Of a stretch of 6,400 nt of DNA, positions 1-6,147 are shown one piece after another. The stretch spans positions 1 through 6,400 of the forward strand of contig JBCDFA010000408.1 of assembly GCA_039178835.1 (NCBI GenBank), written 5' to 3'. The translations under genes and the position numbers were made by a program. The first letter of the stretch is position 1. Each line of letters starts with the position of its first letter. This DNA comes from AL-N1 sp039178835 (GTDB lineage Bacteria > Chloroflexota > Chloroflexia > Chloroflexales > Roseiflexaceae). The notes beneath the pieces were generated by a model. That model saw only the letters and a program-made list of their open reading frames with translations. It had not been told where the DNA came from and searched no databases.

Positions 1-479
1 ACCCGCGTGGCGAGGAAGCCCGAAAACATAAACGCAATTGCGGCAACACATGCAGCCATCTGCCAGAGCCCCAGGCTGCGTGCAAACAGATACGTTCCAA
101 TGCCAGCAATGGCGAATTGAAGCAACACGACATAATTAAGTGCTACGGCACCAGGGAGGAAGAAAAAGAGCCAGTTTGGTGGATAGAAGAGCGCAGTTTG
201 CCCATCGCCAATGAGCGGTATCCCGCTGAATGTATAGGGATTCCACAGCGGAAGGTGGCCCTGCTCAATCAGATTGGCGGGCATGATATGGTACGGATAA
301 AAGTAATACTGTACATCAAGAATATAGAAGACGCCACGCATCAACGCAATTGGCGCGAACACGACCAGTGGCAGCACAAAAAGCATAAACACAATCAGCG
401 GACCGTAGCGCTGACGGGGGACGGCCCGTGTAGTTGTGTAAGTAGGCATGGATCGCGGTGTGATGGTCTCTCGTTGCAT
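1..479 (-). CDS. YfhO-family polytopic membrane protein, N-terminal part (runs off the left edge)
   Basis: The first 159 codons of a minus-strand gene are visible; the rest lies beyond the window. After a basic, Thr-rich cytoplasmic N-terminus there is a membrane helix (about residues 28-50) and an extracytoplasmic loop with LDVQYYFYP (54-62). Then follows the hallmark stretch LPLWNPYTFSGIPL (76-89) and TALFYPPNWLFFFLP (95-109), and two more helices (about 113-134 and 140-157). This loop pattern is typical of YfhO-like proteins, large GT-C-like membrane proteins thought to transfer sugars from lipid-linked donors to surface polymers; the acidic residue D55 in the first loop fits that class. 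The start is chosen because AGAGG lies six bases upstream of this ATG and the next in-frame codon block upstream contains the stop of the methyltransferase gene, 33 bases away. It is probably co-transcribed with the methyltransferase and glycosyltransferase. The family call is fairly secure; the substrate is unknown. Confidence 0.8.
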   Translation of the reverse strand, partial: MQRETITPRSMPTYTTTRAVPRQRYGPLIVFMLFVLPLVVFAPIALMRGVFYILDVQYYFYPYHIMPANLIEQGHLPLWNPYTFSGIPLIGDGQTALFYPPNWLFFFLPGAVALNYVVLLQFAIAGIGTYLFARSLGLWQMAACVAAIAFMFSGFLATR

Positions 480-512
480 AATCAGCCTCTGACGATGTAC
501 AGTGAATATCCG

Positions 513-1274
513 CTACAACAAGGGTGTTTCCGAATGAGCCGTGCGTGCCACGATGATCCATTGAAACGCAAACAGGGTTGGGGCCAACAACAAGCACATG
601 CGTTGGAAAAACATAAGCGCTCTCAATCCCAGTTTGCCGTACTTTGGATTCCAGATCTGTTCTAGTGGTACGGGTGTTGGGCGTATTCGTATCGCTTCCA
701 ACCCAGCATTTTGTAACATATCAAGGGCAGTTTGTTGTGTATAGAAATGCAGATGCGTCCGGTCGAAAATACCACGCTCCATTTTGGGAAAGCGCCCCGA
801 AAGCAATAGCAACCGTGCGGCGATATGGGCGACATTCGGCAGTGAAATGATATACAACGCATCAGGGTGTGCAGCCTTTTGGAGCTTGCACAGCGCCTTG
901 ACCGGATCAACGGTATGTTCGAGCACGTCAGCGCACACCACAACCCGATACAGCTCCTCTGGTAGTTCTACCGAGTCGATATCGCTGTGGTACATCGTGC
1001 GATAATACAATGCGGCATGGGTTGCCCATGCCGCATGTGGTTCGATAGCATCAATAGGAAGCTGTGACTCGAGAAGCATTTGCCCAAGAAACCCCTGCGC
1101 TGCTCCCACATCCAGTATTGGCCCCTGTCCTATGCGCTGCACCAGTTGATAGATCTGCTGGTGACTACTCTGTGGATCGTTGTGAAGATGATAGTGTAAC
1201 GCGTGGTCGCCAGCGGGTGTGCCAGGCAAACTGTCCAGTGGCTTTGATGCATTGGTAAGCATAGGGTATTCCAT
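513..1274 (-). CDS. Class I SAM-dependent methyltransferase (Methyltransf_23-like), overlapping the glycosyltransferase gene
   Basis: A 253-residue cytoplasmic methyltransferase. The SAM-binding motif I is ILDVGAAQGFLG (53-64), the acidic end of strand 2 is IDAIEPH (74-80), and VVVCADVLEHTVDP (111-124) is the motif IV region. SLPNVAHIAARLLLLSGRF (144-162) and GIFDRTHLHFYT (168-179) are characteristic of methyltransferases in glycan clusters. The target is unknown, probably a sugar or lipid-linked intermediate. The first 110 bases overlap the glycosyltransferase gene in another frame. The reading frame opens directly after a TGA, no clear ribosome binding site precedes the ATG at 1274 or the ATG at 1262, and there is no further ATG before the SAM motif. 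The first 25 or so residues look unlike the family, while HYHLHNDPQSSHQQ (28-41) onward looks typical. The gene may therefore be the second half of a split glycosyltransferase-methyltransferase fusion, and the true start is uncertain. Confidence 0.85.
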   Translation of the reverse strand: MEYPMLTNASKPLDSLPGTPAGDHALHYHLHNDPQSSHQQIYQLVQRIGQGPILDVGAAQGFLGQMLLESQLPIDAIEPHAAWATHAALYYRTMYHSDIDSVELPEELYRVVVCADVLEHTVDPVKALCKLQKAAHPDALYIISLPNVAHIAARLLLLSGRFPKMERGIFDRTHLHFYTQQTALDMLQNAGLEAIRIRPTPVPLEQIWNPKYGKLGLRALMFFQRMCLLLAPTLFAFQWIIVARTAHSETPLL

Positions 1275-1938
1275 TCACGTGACAGATTTCGTCGCCATAA
1301 TACGTTGGGATGGGAACTTCAGCAATGCGATAATTGCGGCGTAGAAACTCCAGAATGATCTGTGTGTCAAAATGCCAGTTGTGCGTCAACCGTTCAAGAT
1401 CGATGGTGCGAAGGGCATGACACGAGTATGCGCGATACCCGGAATGAAACTCTGAAAAGCTGGTGTTCAACAACCAGTTTTGTGTGGTGGTCAGGATTTT
1501 ATTGCCAACAAACTTGTATAGTGGCATGTTGCCACGTAAGGCACCACCAGTCTCAAGCATACGTGATCCCATCACCATCTCTGCTCGACCTGTTTCCAAT
1601 GGCTCCAGCAGATTCTGCATCACTTCTGGTGCGTACTGCCCGTCGGCATGGAGCAGCACCACCATGTCAAGACCACGTTCAAGCGCATAGGCATAGCCGC
1701 GTTTTTGATTGCCACCGTACATCAGATTGACCGGGTTGCGATGGACGGTTAGTTTGGCTGCGGCAGGGCTGCTGCTGTACGATTGTCCCACGCCATAGGT
1801 GTTGTCGGGGCTGCAATCATCGATGACAAAAATCTCTTCGGTTTTCGCGATAATCTCATCTGGAATGCGTTCAAGGACGCTGGTCAACGTGGACTCAGCG
1901 TTGTATGCAATGACAAAGATGCCAATGCGTTTGGCCAT
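1165..1938 (-). CDS. Family 2 glycosyltransferase (dolichyl-phosphate mannosyltransferase-like, GT-A fold)
   Basis: A 257-residue soluble GT2 enzyme that would transfer a sugar from a nucleotide donor, probably to a lipid phosphate or glycan precursor at the inner face of the membrane. Visible motifs: FVIAYNAEST (8-17) at the nucleotide-binding strand, VIDDCSPDNT (38-47), RNPVNLMYGGNQKRGY (67-82), the DXD-equivalent LLHADGQY (95-102) with D99, GSRMLETGG (124-132), FHSGYRAY (164-171), HFDTQII (189-195) and PTYYGDEICHVNG (211-223). The start at 1938 is preferred over an upstream ATG at 2031 because the conserved domain begins at once and AGAGAGG sits seven bases upstream. The C-terminus after about residue 240 (TRWRPRV and beyond) is not family-like and runs 110 bases into the methyltransferase gene. 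Related bacteria often have this enzyme fused to exactly such a methyltransferase. First gene of the probable three-gene operon. Confidence 0.9.
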   Translation of the reverse strand: MAKRIGIFVIAYNAESTLTSVLERIPDEIIAKTEEIFVIDDCSPDNTYGVGQSYSSSPAAAKLTVHRNPVNLMYGGNQKRGYAYALERGLDMVVLLHADGQYAPEVMQNLLEPLETGRAEMVMGSRMLETGGALRGNMPLYKFVGNKILTTTQNWLLNTSFSEFHSGYRAYSCHALRTIDLERLTHNWHFDTQIILEFLRRNYRIAEVPIPTYYGDEICHVNGIPYAYQCIKATGQFAWHTRWRPRVTLSSSQRSTE

Positions 1939-1945
1939 AAAACAA

Positions 1946-1952
1946 CCTCTCT
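1946..1952 (-). promoter_or_regulatory. Ribosome binding site of the glycosyltransferase gene
   Basis: AGAGAGG on the minus strand, seven bases before the ATG at 1938. It decides the start in favour of the 257-residue form over the 288-residue reading frame. Confidence 0.65.
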
Positions 1953-1978
1953 GTATTTTGCGGGCATGGCAGCAATGA

Positions 1979-2030
1979 CTCACCCTCCTGTGAGCACTTA
2001 TCCTTCGCATGTGGCAAGTCTTGTGCCACA
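1979..2030 (-). promoter_or_regulatory. Leader of the glycan operon with two inverted repeats
   Basis: The plus strand carries TGTGGCA, seven bases, TGCCACA (2010-2030), a perfect 7-bp inverted repeat. A second, shorter one, CTCAC, six bases, GTGAG, lies at 1979-1994; on the minus strand its loop reads AGGAGG. Both lie 41-92 bases upstream of the glycosyltransferase start. They could be an operator or a leader hairpin of the operon. I found no convincing sigma-70 promoter next to them. The AGGAGG does not sit at a useful distance from any plausible start codon. Function is inferred only from symmetry and position. Confidence 0.3.
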
Positions 2031-2126
2031 AATGATTAGAATAGACAGCCGATTGCGTGGATGAACAGAATGAGATATCGAGGGAGTAGTGTCGAATAGC
2101 AGGAGATATGTTCTACAAACAACAGA

Positions 2127-2156
2127 GAGGGATGTAGTCAAGCGACTGCATCCCTC
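2127..2156 (-). terminator. Rho-independent terminator of the small membrane protein gene
   Basis: GAGGGATG (2127-2134) pairs with CATCCCTC (2149-2156), and the inner AGTC (2136-2139) pairs with GACT (2144-2147) around a four-base loop. One mismatch on the minus strand separates the two parts of the stem. Downstream on the minus strand the sequence is T-rich (TCTGTTGTTTGT). It begins 30 bases after the stop codon at 2186. It could also slow transcription arriving from the right into the glycan operon. Confidence 0.75.
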
Positions 2157-2185
2157 GTCAATGTCTTTATATTGATGTATACATA

Positions 2186-2560
2186 TTACTCAAGTTGTGG
2201 CCATCCCTTATTCTGCTCACCAATCTGAAGAACGCCATACAGAATAGCAATACCAACGAATCCGAAAACAGCTGATAGAATATTGATACCACTAAAAATG
2301 TTCAGAAAGAAAGCAAAAACACCTGACACACAAAACCCCCAGAATCCCCATTTTTTCCATGTAAACAGTGCGATTGCGAAAACGACATTAAGGATTGAGA
2401 AGAAGGCAAACCCCCAGATTGCCCAGCCAGGGATTCCTGGAGTGGTCTCTGCAATGATCGAACCTCCAAAGAGATACGTGAGTGAGGCTAGTGCATTCGT
2501 GACGATCATAAAGATAAGCCAGGCGGTAAGGCATCCGTGTCGTTGTTTCGTTGCCTGCAT
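2186..2560 (-). CDS. Small four-helix membrane protein of unknown function
   Basis: A 124-residue protein. After a short polar N-terminus (MQATKQRHG) there are about four hydrophobic segments: roughly 11-33, 46-68, 71-90 and 93-112. The loop GSIIAETTPGIPGW (33-46) precedes the second helix and KKWGFW (69-74) joins helices 2 and 3. The tail is polar, QIGEQNKGWPQLE (112-124). Small proteins ending in such a GW-QLE tail occur in many bacteria as uncharacterised membrane proteins; I cannot name a family. The ATG at 2560 is chosen because AAGGAGGAA lies six bases upstream; a longer reading frame back to 2650 would include a polar extension encoded partly by that ribosome binding site. The gene is bounded by the nuclease terminator on one side and its own terminator on the other, so it is probably a single-gene unit. 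Confidence 0.8.
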   Translation of the reverse strand: MQATKQRHGCLTAWLIFMIVTNALASLTYLFGGSIIAETTPGIPGWAIWGFAFFSILNVVFAIALFTWKKWGFWGFCVSGVFAFFLNIFSGINILSAVFGFVGIAILYGVLQIGEQNKGWPQLE

Positions 2561-2566
2561 GTGTTC

Positions 2567-2575
2567 TTCCTCCTT
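2567..2575 (-). promoter_or_regulatory. Strong ribosome binding site of the small membrane protein gene
   Basis: AAGGAGGAA on the minus strand, six bases before the ATG at 2560. It fixes the start and rules out the longer 154-residue reading. About 25 bases further upstream TACAAT (2601-2606, minus strand) could be a -10 element, but no good -35 is seen at the right distance. Confidence 0.75.
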
Positions 2576-2672
2576 GTTGTGCTGGATCGTAGGCTTCACT
2601 ATTGTATACGAGTCTGTTTTCAACAAAGTTACACGGTGAGGAAGCAGCAAAGTGCATTTGACAAGTCGATAA

Positions 2673-2702
2673 AACGCCCAGAGTCCTGAAACTCTGGGCG
2701 TT
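2673..2702 (-). terminator. Rho-independent terminator of the nuclease gene
   Basis: A perfect 12-bp stem: AACGCCCAGAGT (2673-2684) and ACTCTGGGCGTT (2691-2702) around a six-base loop. On the minus strand the stem ends in TTTT followed by ATCG. It lies 35 bases past the nuclease stop codon and separates that gene from the small membrane protein gene. Confidence 0.85.
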
Positions 2703-2737
2703 CAAGGGTGTGTTTGGTATAAACCGTTGATCTGGCT

Positions 2738-5263
2738 CTACTCTGTAGCCGTTTGGACAAGCCCTGAGCGACTGAACCAGGCCACCACCGGATCGTGATC
2801 GGAGGCACTGGCCGAGGTGGTGGTGTCGTCCTCATAGAGTCCGCCAAAGCTTGCATTGATCTGGGCAGTCGTAACATCCTGCACGGTGCTCAGCATGGAA
2901 CTGCTCACGACGATATGATCGAGCACCTGCGAATTGCCCTGAAACACAAAGGTGTACTGCTCAGACTCAGGAAGCTGGTCGATCAGATTGGTCAGCGGTG
3001 CCGCGCTGCTGCTTTTGAGGATGGTGACGGGATCGTTGCCTTCGCCTGGTTCAGGGAAAGCGAAATCGTTCAGGTCGCCTGCCACGACGACTGCCGCGCC
3101 GGGATTCACTGCAAACACGACTTCGTCCAGATAGTCGCGCACATATTGTGCCTGGAGTTTGCGCTGCTCTTCGGTGTCGCGTACAGGTGGCTGAACATTG
3201 CCGTACAACGCATCATCGCCACCCTTGGAGTTCCAATGATTACCGATGACAATGACTGGTGCACCATCGACACGGAACTCACCGACGAGTGGTTCACGGC
3301 TGTCGCCAAATTCGCCCAGGCCATTAAAGGCGTTGTTGGTGTCGGCTTTGGCGGGGGTGTCAGTATCGCCCTCGGTGGCCAGATAGAAGCTGTCCAGATC
3401 AATACCCCGGTCGGTGCGATACATAAAGGCGGCTTCGATGCTGCGGTCGTCGGTGGCGTCGCGGCTCACCGCCAGATAGGGGCAGCCCCGCCCCGCCAGA
3501 CGCGGCACGAGCGCCTGCACGTCGGTGCCACGCACGTTACCATTGTCGTCGCCATTGAGCACGAGCGCCTCTTCGATCTCGGCGATCACGATGATATCGG
3601 GGCACTTCAATTCGTCGGCGATTGCCAACGTGAGTTTAGCCGCTTTCCGCTCAATCTCTGTGGCTGTCAGAATGGGGCTGTCATTTTTATTCGGATCATC
3701 GACGGCATCGAAGAAGTTCTCGAAGTTGAATGACACCACGCTTACTTCGTCCGCTGCTGTAGCGCGTATGCCACTAAACCCAAGTGTCGGTGGTCCCTGT
3801 CGGCTGGTGAGCGAAGCTTCGGGGTCACTCAGCGGTTGCATGCGGTACAGCCCAAAGCGATAATCGAGCACACCGCTGATCGAGGCAAAAGTGTCGCCGA
3901 CAGTCACGCGGACCTGTGCGCTCTCGTTACCCGCCGTCACGATGCGGGTGTCGTCACCGCCACCCACGCGAGTTTCATCATCAATCACGATCCGCTCCGG
4001 GTTGTAGTCGACCGCATCACCGGGCAGGTCGCGCAGAATGAGATTGCCGCTGGATTGAAAGCCGCTGCCGGGTTGGGCATCCTGTGCACCCACCACCCAG
4101 ATTTCGCCAAAGCGTGCAAAGGTGGAGCCAACCACTGTTGGGTCGTCGAGCGTGGTGTGCATGCCCTCCAGGCGTTCCCAGTAGACGATGCCGTCCGGGT
4201 TGATACTTTCATTCGGTGCATCAATCACTACTGGCGTGGGGAGTGCTGCACTGCCTGTAACTGTGATGTCGAGGCCAGGGTCGGCCAGTTGTGTGAGTGT
4301 GAGGTCGTTAGAACGGCTGCCACGGAACTCAGTAACTGTTCCCGTAACGCTCACGAGATCGCCTGAGCTAATGGTGGGCATGCTGTCGGTAAACACAAAC
4401 AGACCATCAGAAGTGGTCGGGTCGCCATCGCCAGCTACGTCCTGCACAAAGAAGCCATTCCCCAGCACTGCACTCACAACACCCTCAGTCGTGACCGATT
4501 CGCCGACGAGTGGCGATTCGAGCGACGTAAGTCCTGTTGTTGATCCCTGGATGGTGTAGATAGGTGTGGTGTCACCGGATGGGGGTGTCGGTGTCACCGG
4601 CGTGCCATCACACGTGTTGGTTGGGCTGGATGTATTACGTGGTGCTGGGGTGGTGACACTGTAATCGGCACTATTGTTATCGGTGTCGCTACAACCATTG
4701 CCGGTACGCAGCGCAGCGGTGGTGTTGCTCAGACCTACTGTCGCAGCACCCTCGAAGAAGTTGGCGCTCCCATAGCCGATGAGATCGACAATAGTGGCCA
4801 GTTGTGTGTCTGAGCACGCTGTCGAGCCACCACAACTGAGCAGCGTGGTTGAGTTGACCAGCGCAACCTTGCCACTGCTGCCCGACATGTTGATCGTACC
4901 AGCAGTGTCTGGCGCGGGGAGTGGAGTGGTGCCGCCACTGCCCTCAGCCTGCTGCACCAGATAGTATTGGCCAGGATTGAGCGTGATGTTCGTGAGGTCG
5001 GTCTTCTGGGTGAAGTTCCCGCTCGAACTGGCATACTGAACGGAGTATCCATCCAGCGAGATGGGGGTTGTTCCAAGATTGAACAGCTCAATATAGTCGT
5101 TGGTGAGGGTTGCGCCGGAGTTACCGCCCCCGCCATAGACCTGGCTGATAACAAGTGTGGTTGATGCGGCTGAAACGTTTGGTTGGGTGTTAAGACTGAT
5201 GAGCACGACAAGGATGAGTGCAACGATGAACGTCCATCGAGTAAGGAACTGGGACCAAGGCAT
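2738..5263 (-). CDS. Secreted ExeM/NucH-type endonuclease with lamin-tail domain
   Basis: An 841-residue exported protein. Residues 1-32 are a signal peptide (hydrophobic core about 11-23, likely cut after NVSA). Residues 36-205 form a lamin-tail domain (LVISQVYGGGGNSG, NDYIELFNLG, LDGYSVQY, LNPGQYYLVQ, VDLIGYG), followed by a Pro/Thr linker TPVTPTPPSG (221-230). Residues 235-480 are the OB-fold-like region seen in extracellular nucleases (GVVSAVLGNGFFVQD, VSVTGTV). Residues 507-830 are an endonuclease/exonuclease/phosphatase domain with an apparently complete active site: NFENFF (513-518), AEIE (561-564, E562), GNHWNSKGG (674-682, H676), GDLND (729-733), LDHI (781-784) and SDHDPV (821-826). 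It should cut nucleic acid outside the cell with divalent metal, for nutrient scavenging or biofilm DNA turnover. There is no C-terminal anchor, so it is probably released. The GGG lies eleven bases from the ATG, a rather distant ribosome binding site. It has its own terminator. The family call is secure; DNA versus RNA preference is not visible. Confidence 0.92.
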   Translation of the reverse strand: MPWSQFLTRWTFIVALILVVLISLNTQPNVSAASTTLVISQVYGGGGNSGATLTNDYIELFNLGTTPISLDGYSVQYASSSGNFTQKTDLTNITLNPGQYYLVQQAEGSGGTTPLPAPDTAGTINMSGSSGKVALVNSTTLLSCGGSTACSDTQLATIVDLIGYGSANFFEGAATVGLSNTTAALRTGNGCSDTDNNSADYSVTTPAPRNTSSPTNTCDGTPVTPTPPSGDTTPIYTIQGSTTGLTSLESPLVGESVTTEGVVSAVLGNGFFVQDVAGDGDPTTSDGLFVFTDSMPTISSGDLVSVTGTVTEFRGSRSNDLTLTQLADPGLDITVTGSAALPTPVVIDAPNESINPDGIVYWERLEGMHTTLDDPTVVGSTFARFGEIWVVGAQDAQPGSGFQSSGNLILRDLPGDAVDYNPERIVIDDETRVGGGDDTRIVTAGNESAQVRVTVGDTFASISGVLDYRFGLYRMQPLSDPEASLTSRQGPPTLGFSGIRATAADEVSVVSFNFENFFDAVDDPNKNDSPILTATEIERKAAKLTLAIADELKCPDIIVIAEIEEALVLNGDDNGNVRGTDVQALVPRLAGRGCPYLAVSRDATDDRSIEAAFMYRTDRGIDLDSFYLATEGDTDTPAKADTNNAFNGLGEFGDSREPLVGEFRVDGAPVIVIGNHWNSKGGDDALYGNVQPPVRDTEEQRKLQAQYVRDYLDEVVFAVNPGAAVVVAGDLNDFAFPEPGEGNDPVTILKSSSAAPLTNLIDQLPESEQYTFVFQGNSQVLDHIVVSSSMLSTVQDVTTAQINASFGGLYEDDTTTSASASDHDPVVAWFSRSGLVQTATE

Positions 5264-5346
5264 GGTTAAGATATCCCTTTCTTTCTACGCACATAGAATG
5301 GGTGGAACTTCTTTCCCCGCACATCAGCAGACCGCCACAAGAGTCT

Positions 5347-5378
5347 AGTATAAAGGTTTTTGGTTAATTCATGGTCAA
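5347..5378 (-). promoter_or_regulatory. Possible promoter of the nuclease gene
   Basis: On the minus strand TTGACC (5378-5373) and TATACT (5352-5347) each match the sigma-70 consensus in five of six positions, but the spacer is 20 bases, longer than usual. Transcription would start about 80 bases upstream of the ATG. The spacing makes this a weak call. Confidence 0.35.
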
Positions 5379-5542
5379 ATGAGGGCGGTGATTTTTACCT
5401 TGAGTCGTTTTTTGACCGCACGAAGTATGTGCTAAAGGAAGTAGAGGATAACAAGTGTGATAGCGGTGTGTTTTGTCATTCTGATGCTCTTTTAGGTAAC
5501 TTAATCTGCGCTGAGGAGTTGATCGTTTTAACAAAGAGATGA
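5360..5542 (+). pseudogene. Possible C-terminal gene remnant, 60 codons
   Basis: The frame runs from just after a TAA at 5351-5353 to TGA at 5540-5542. It starts with TTG and has no usable ribosome binding site. The predicted peptide (SNEGGDFYLESFFDRTKY, then KEVEDNKCDSG and CAEELIVLTKR) has a balanced composition with many purine-first codons, which is why I list it. It could be the tail of a decayed gene, or chance. Its 5' end overlaps the putative nuclease promoter. I do not recognise a family. Confidence 0.22.
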
Positions 5543-5547
5543 TTGAA

Positions 5548-5585
5548 TATTATTGAGAAATTAATTGTAAATTAACAAAAATGTC
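5548..5585. repeat. Palindromic repeat, copy A
   Basis: TATTATTG, five variable bases, then the inverted repeat TTAATT-GTA-AATTAA (5561-5575), followed by CAAAAATG. The same arrangement with the same spacing occurs at 6062-6100. The two copies differ mainly in the five-base gap and the palindrome centre, so the symmetric half-sites are conserved while the spacers vary, as expected for a protein binding site. No intact gene follows this copy. Confidence 0.5.
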
Positions 5586-5620
5586 GTTCTATGTTATCTC
5601 GTATCCGAGCAGGTATCAGT

Positions 5621-5657
5621 AAAAATCAACGACCAGAGAGGAAGTCCCCAGTCGTCG
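5621..5657 (-). terminator. Hairpin terminator behind the minus-strand remnant
   Basis: Read on the minus strand, CGACGACTGGGGA (5657-5645) pairs over 13 positions with TCTCTGGTCGTTG (5639-5627), counting four G-U pairs in RNA, around the five-base loop CTTCC. The stem is followed by ATTTTT. It lies 26 bases after the stop codon at 5684, which supports that a minus-strand gene once ended here. Confidence 0.5.
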
Positions 5658-5683
5658 GAAAGGTGCCGTTACGTGTGTTTAGA

Positions 5684-5851
5684 CTAAAAGCCTGGTGAGA
5701 AGCGTGATGCTGGCGCCGAACGTCGATCCAGGACCCAGGTAAAGTAGCTACCATCAAAGGTCACTTCGAAGGCATTTTCAACAATTCCTGGCTCGAATGT
5801 GGCGTTAACAAGCTCTTCTTTTCCACACGGGAGAGTATCTGTACAGTGCAT
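5684..5851 (-). pseudogene. Probable C-terminal remnant of a minus-strand gene (55 codons)
   Basis: The frame from ATG 5851 to TAG 5684 encodes a protein-like peptide: MHCTDTLPCGKEELVNATFEP, then GIVENAFEVTFDGSYFTWVLD and RRSAPASRFSPGF. Alternating polar and hydrophobic residues (AFEVTF, SYFTWVL) suggest a beta-strand-rich tail of an exported protein. No ribosome binding site precedes the ATG, an in-frame TAA lies seven codons upstream, and a terminator follows the stop. The patch is less AT-rich than its surroundings. This fits a 3' end left behind after the rest of the gene was lost. A genuine small gene is possible but less likely. No family recognised. Confidence 0.4.
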
Positions 5852-5987
5852 GAGTATATGCGCTTTGAGTTAAATCACTATCAAGCGTTGATGACAATTT
5901 TTTCATTGAAAGTGTTCTGTATGCCAGGATGCCTATGTTAGGAAGGAGTAAGACATTTACGTAGTAATACGTATGGTAATGGCTTAA

Positions 5988-6015
5988 TTGATGCTGTTGT
6001 TATGCTTCATATAAT
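5988..6015 (+). promoter_or_regulatory. Candidate sigma-70 promoter, distal, for the gene at 6269
   Basis: TTGATG (5988-5993), a 16-base spacer and a perfect TATAAT (6010-6015). Transcription from here would give a leader of about 245 bases containing palindromic repeat copy B. The surroundings are very AT-rich, so a chance match is possible. Confidence 0.35.
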
Positions 6016-6061
6016 ATATTATTTTCTTGTGAGAGATATATTTAATCGACAGATCATCTTT

Positions 6062-6100
6062 TATTATTGTTGATTTAATTTTGAATTAACAAAAAATGCC
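6062..6100. repeat. Palindromic repeat, copy B
   Basis: TATTATTG, five variable bases, TTAATT-TTG-AATTAA (6075-6089), then CAAAAAATG. It matches copy A (5548-5585) in both arms and in the flanking motifs, about 514 bases away in the same orientation. It sits between two candidate promoters of the gene at 6269, a position suited to an operator. Confidence 0.5.
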
Positions 6101-6118
6101 ATAATTTGGGATGGCTAT

Positions 6119-6147
6119 TTGCAGAATATGCGGTGTGGAAGTATAGT
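6119..6147 (+). promoter_or_regulatory. Candidate sigma-70 promoter, proximal, for the gene at 6269
   Basis: TTGCAG (6119-6124), a 17-base spacer and TATAGT (6142-6147, five of six consensus positions). The spacing is optimal and it is 19 bases past repeat copy B. A weaker alternative is TTGTCA (6182-6187) with TATCAC (6205-6210), also 17 bases apart. Which one is used cannot be told from sequence. Confidence 0.38.

Noticed and set aside
117..665. 182-codon open frame on the plus strand
   Set aside because: It runs antisense to the YfhO-like and methyltransferase genes, which have clear family motifs; its composition (many His, Gln, Arg, Cys) is not protein-like.
1939..2031. N-terminal extension of the glycosyltransferase to an ATG at 2031
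   Set aside because: The extension is rich in Cys, His and Arg, unlike the family, and a good ribosome binding site serves the ATG at 1938.
2795..3733. 312-codon open frame on the plus strand inside the nuclease gene
   Set aside because: It is antisense to the catalytic domain of a strongly supported gene, has no domain I can recognise, and is rich in His, Ile and Val as expected for a reverse-frame shadow.
5632..5658. GAGGAAGTCC resembling a conserved RNase P RNA segment
   Set aside because: The match is short, the sequence after it diverges, and no other RNase P RNA helices are seen; the stretch is better explained as a terminator hairpin on the other strand.
5640..5700. GAAAGGTGCCG resembling part of a c-di-GMP riboswitch
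   Set aside because: The other conserved segments of that riboswitch are absent and no gene follows in the right orientation.
5852..5898. Minus-strand ATGAAAAAATTG start-like sequence, giving a 33-codon frame
   Set aside because: No ribosome binding site, and the frame conflicts with the more protein-like 55-codon frame it overlaps.
5958..5973. TACGTA-N4-TACGTA as an operator or attachment site
   Set aside because: Only six-base arms in AT-rich DNA and no second copy seen; likely chance, so only noted within the intergenic entry.
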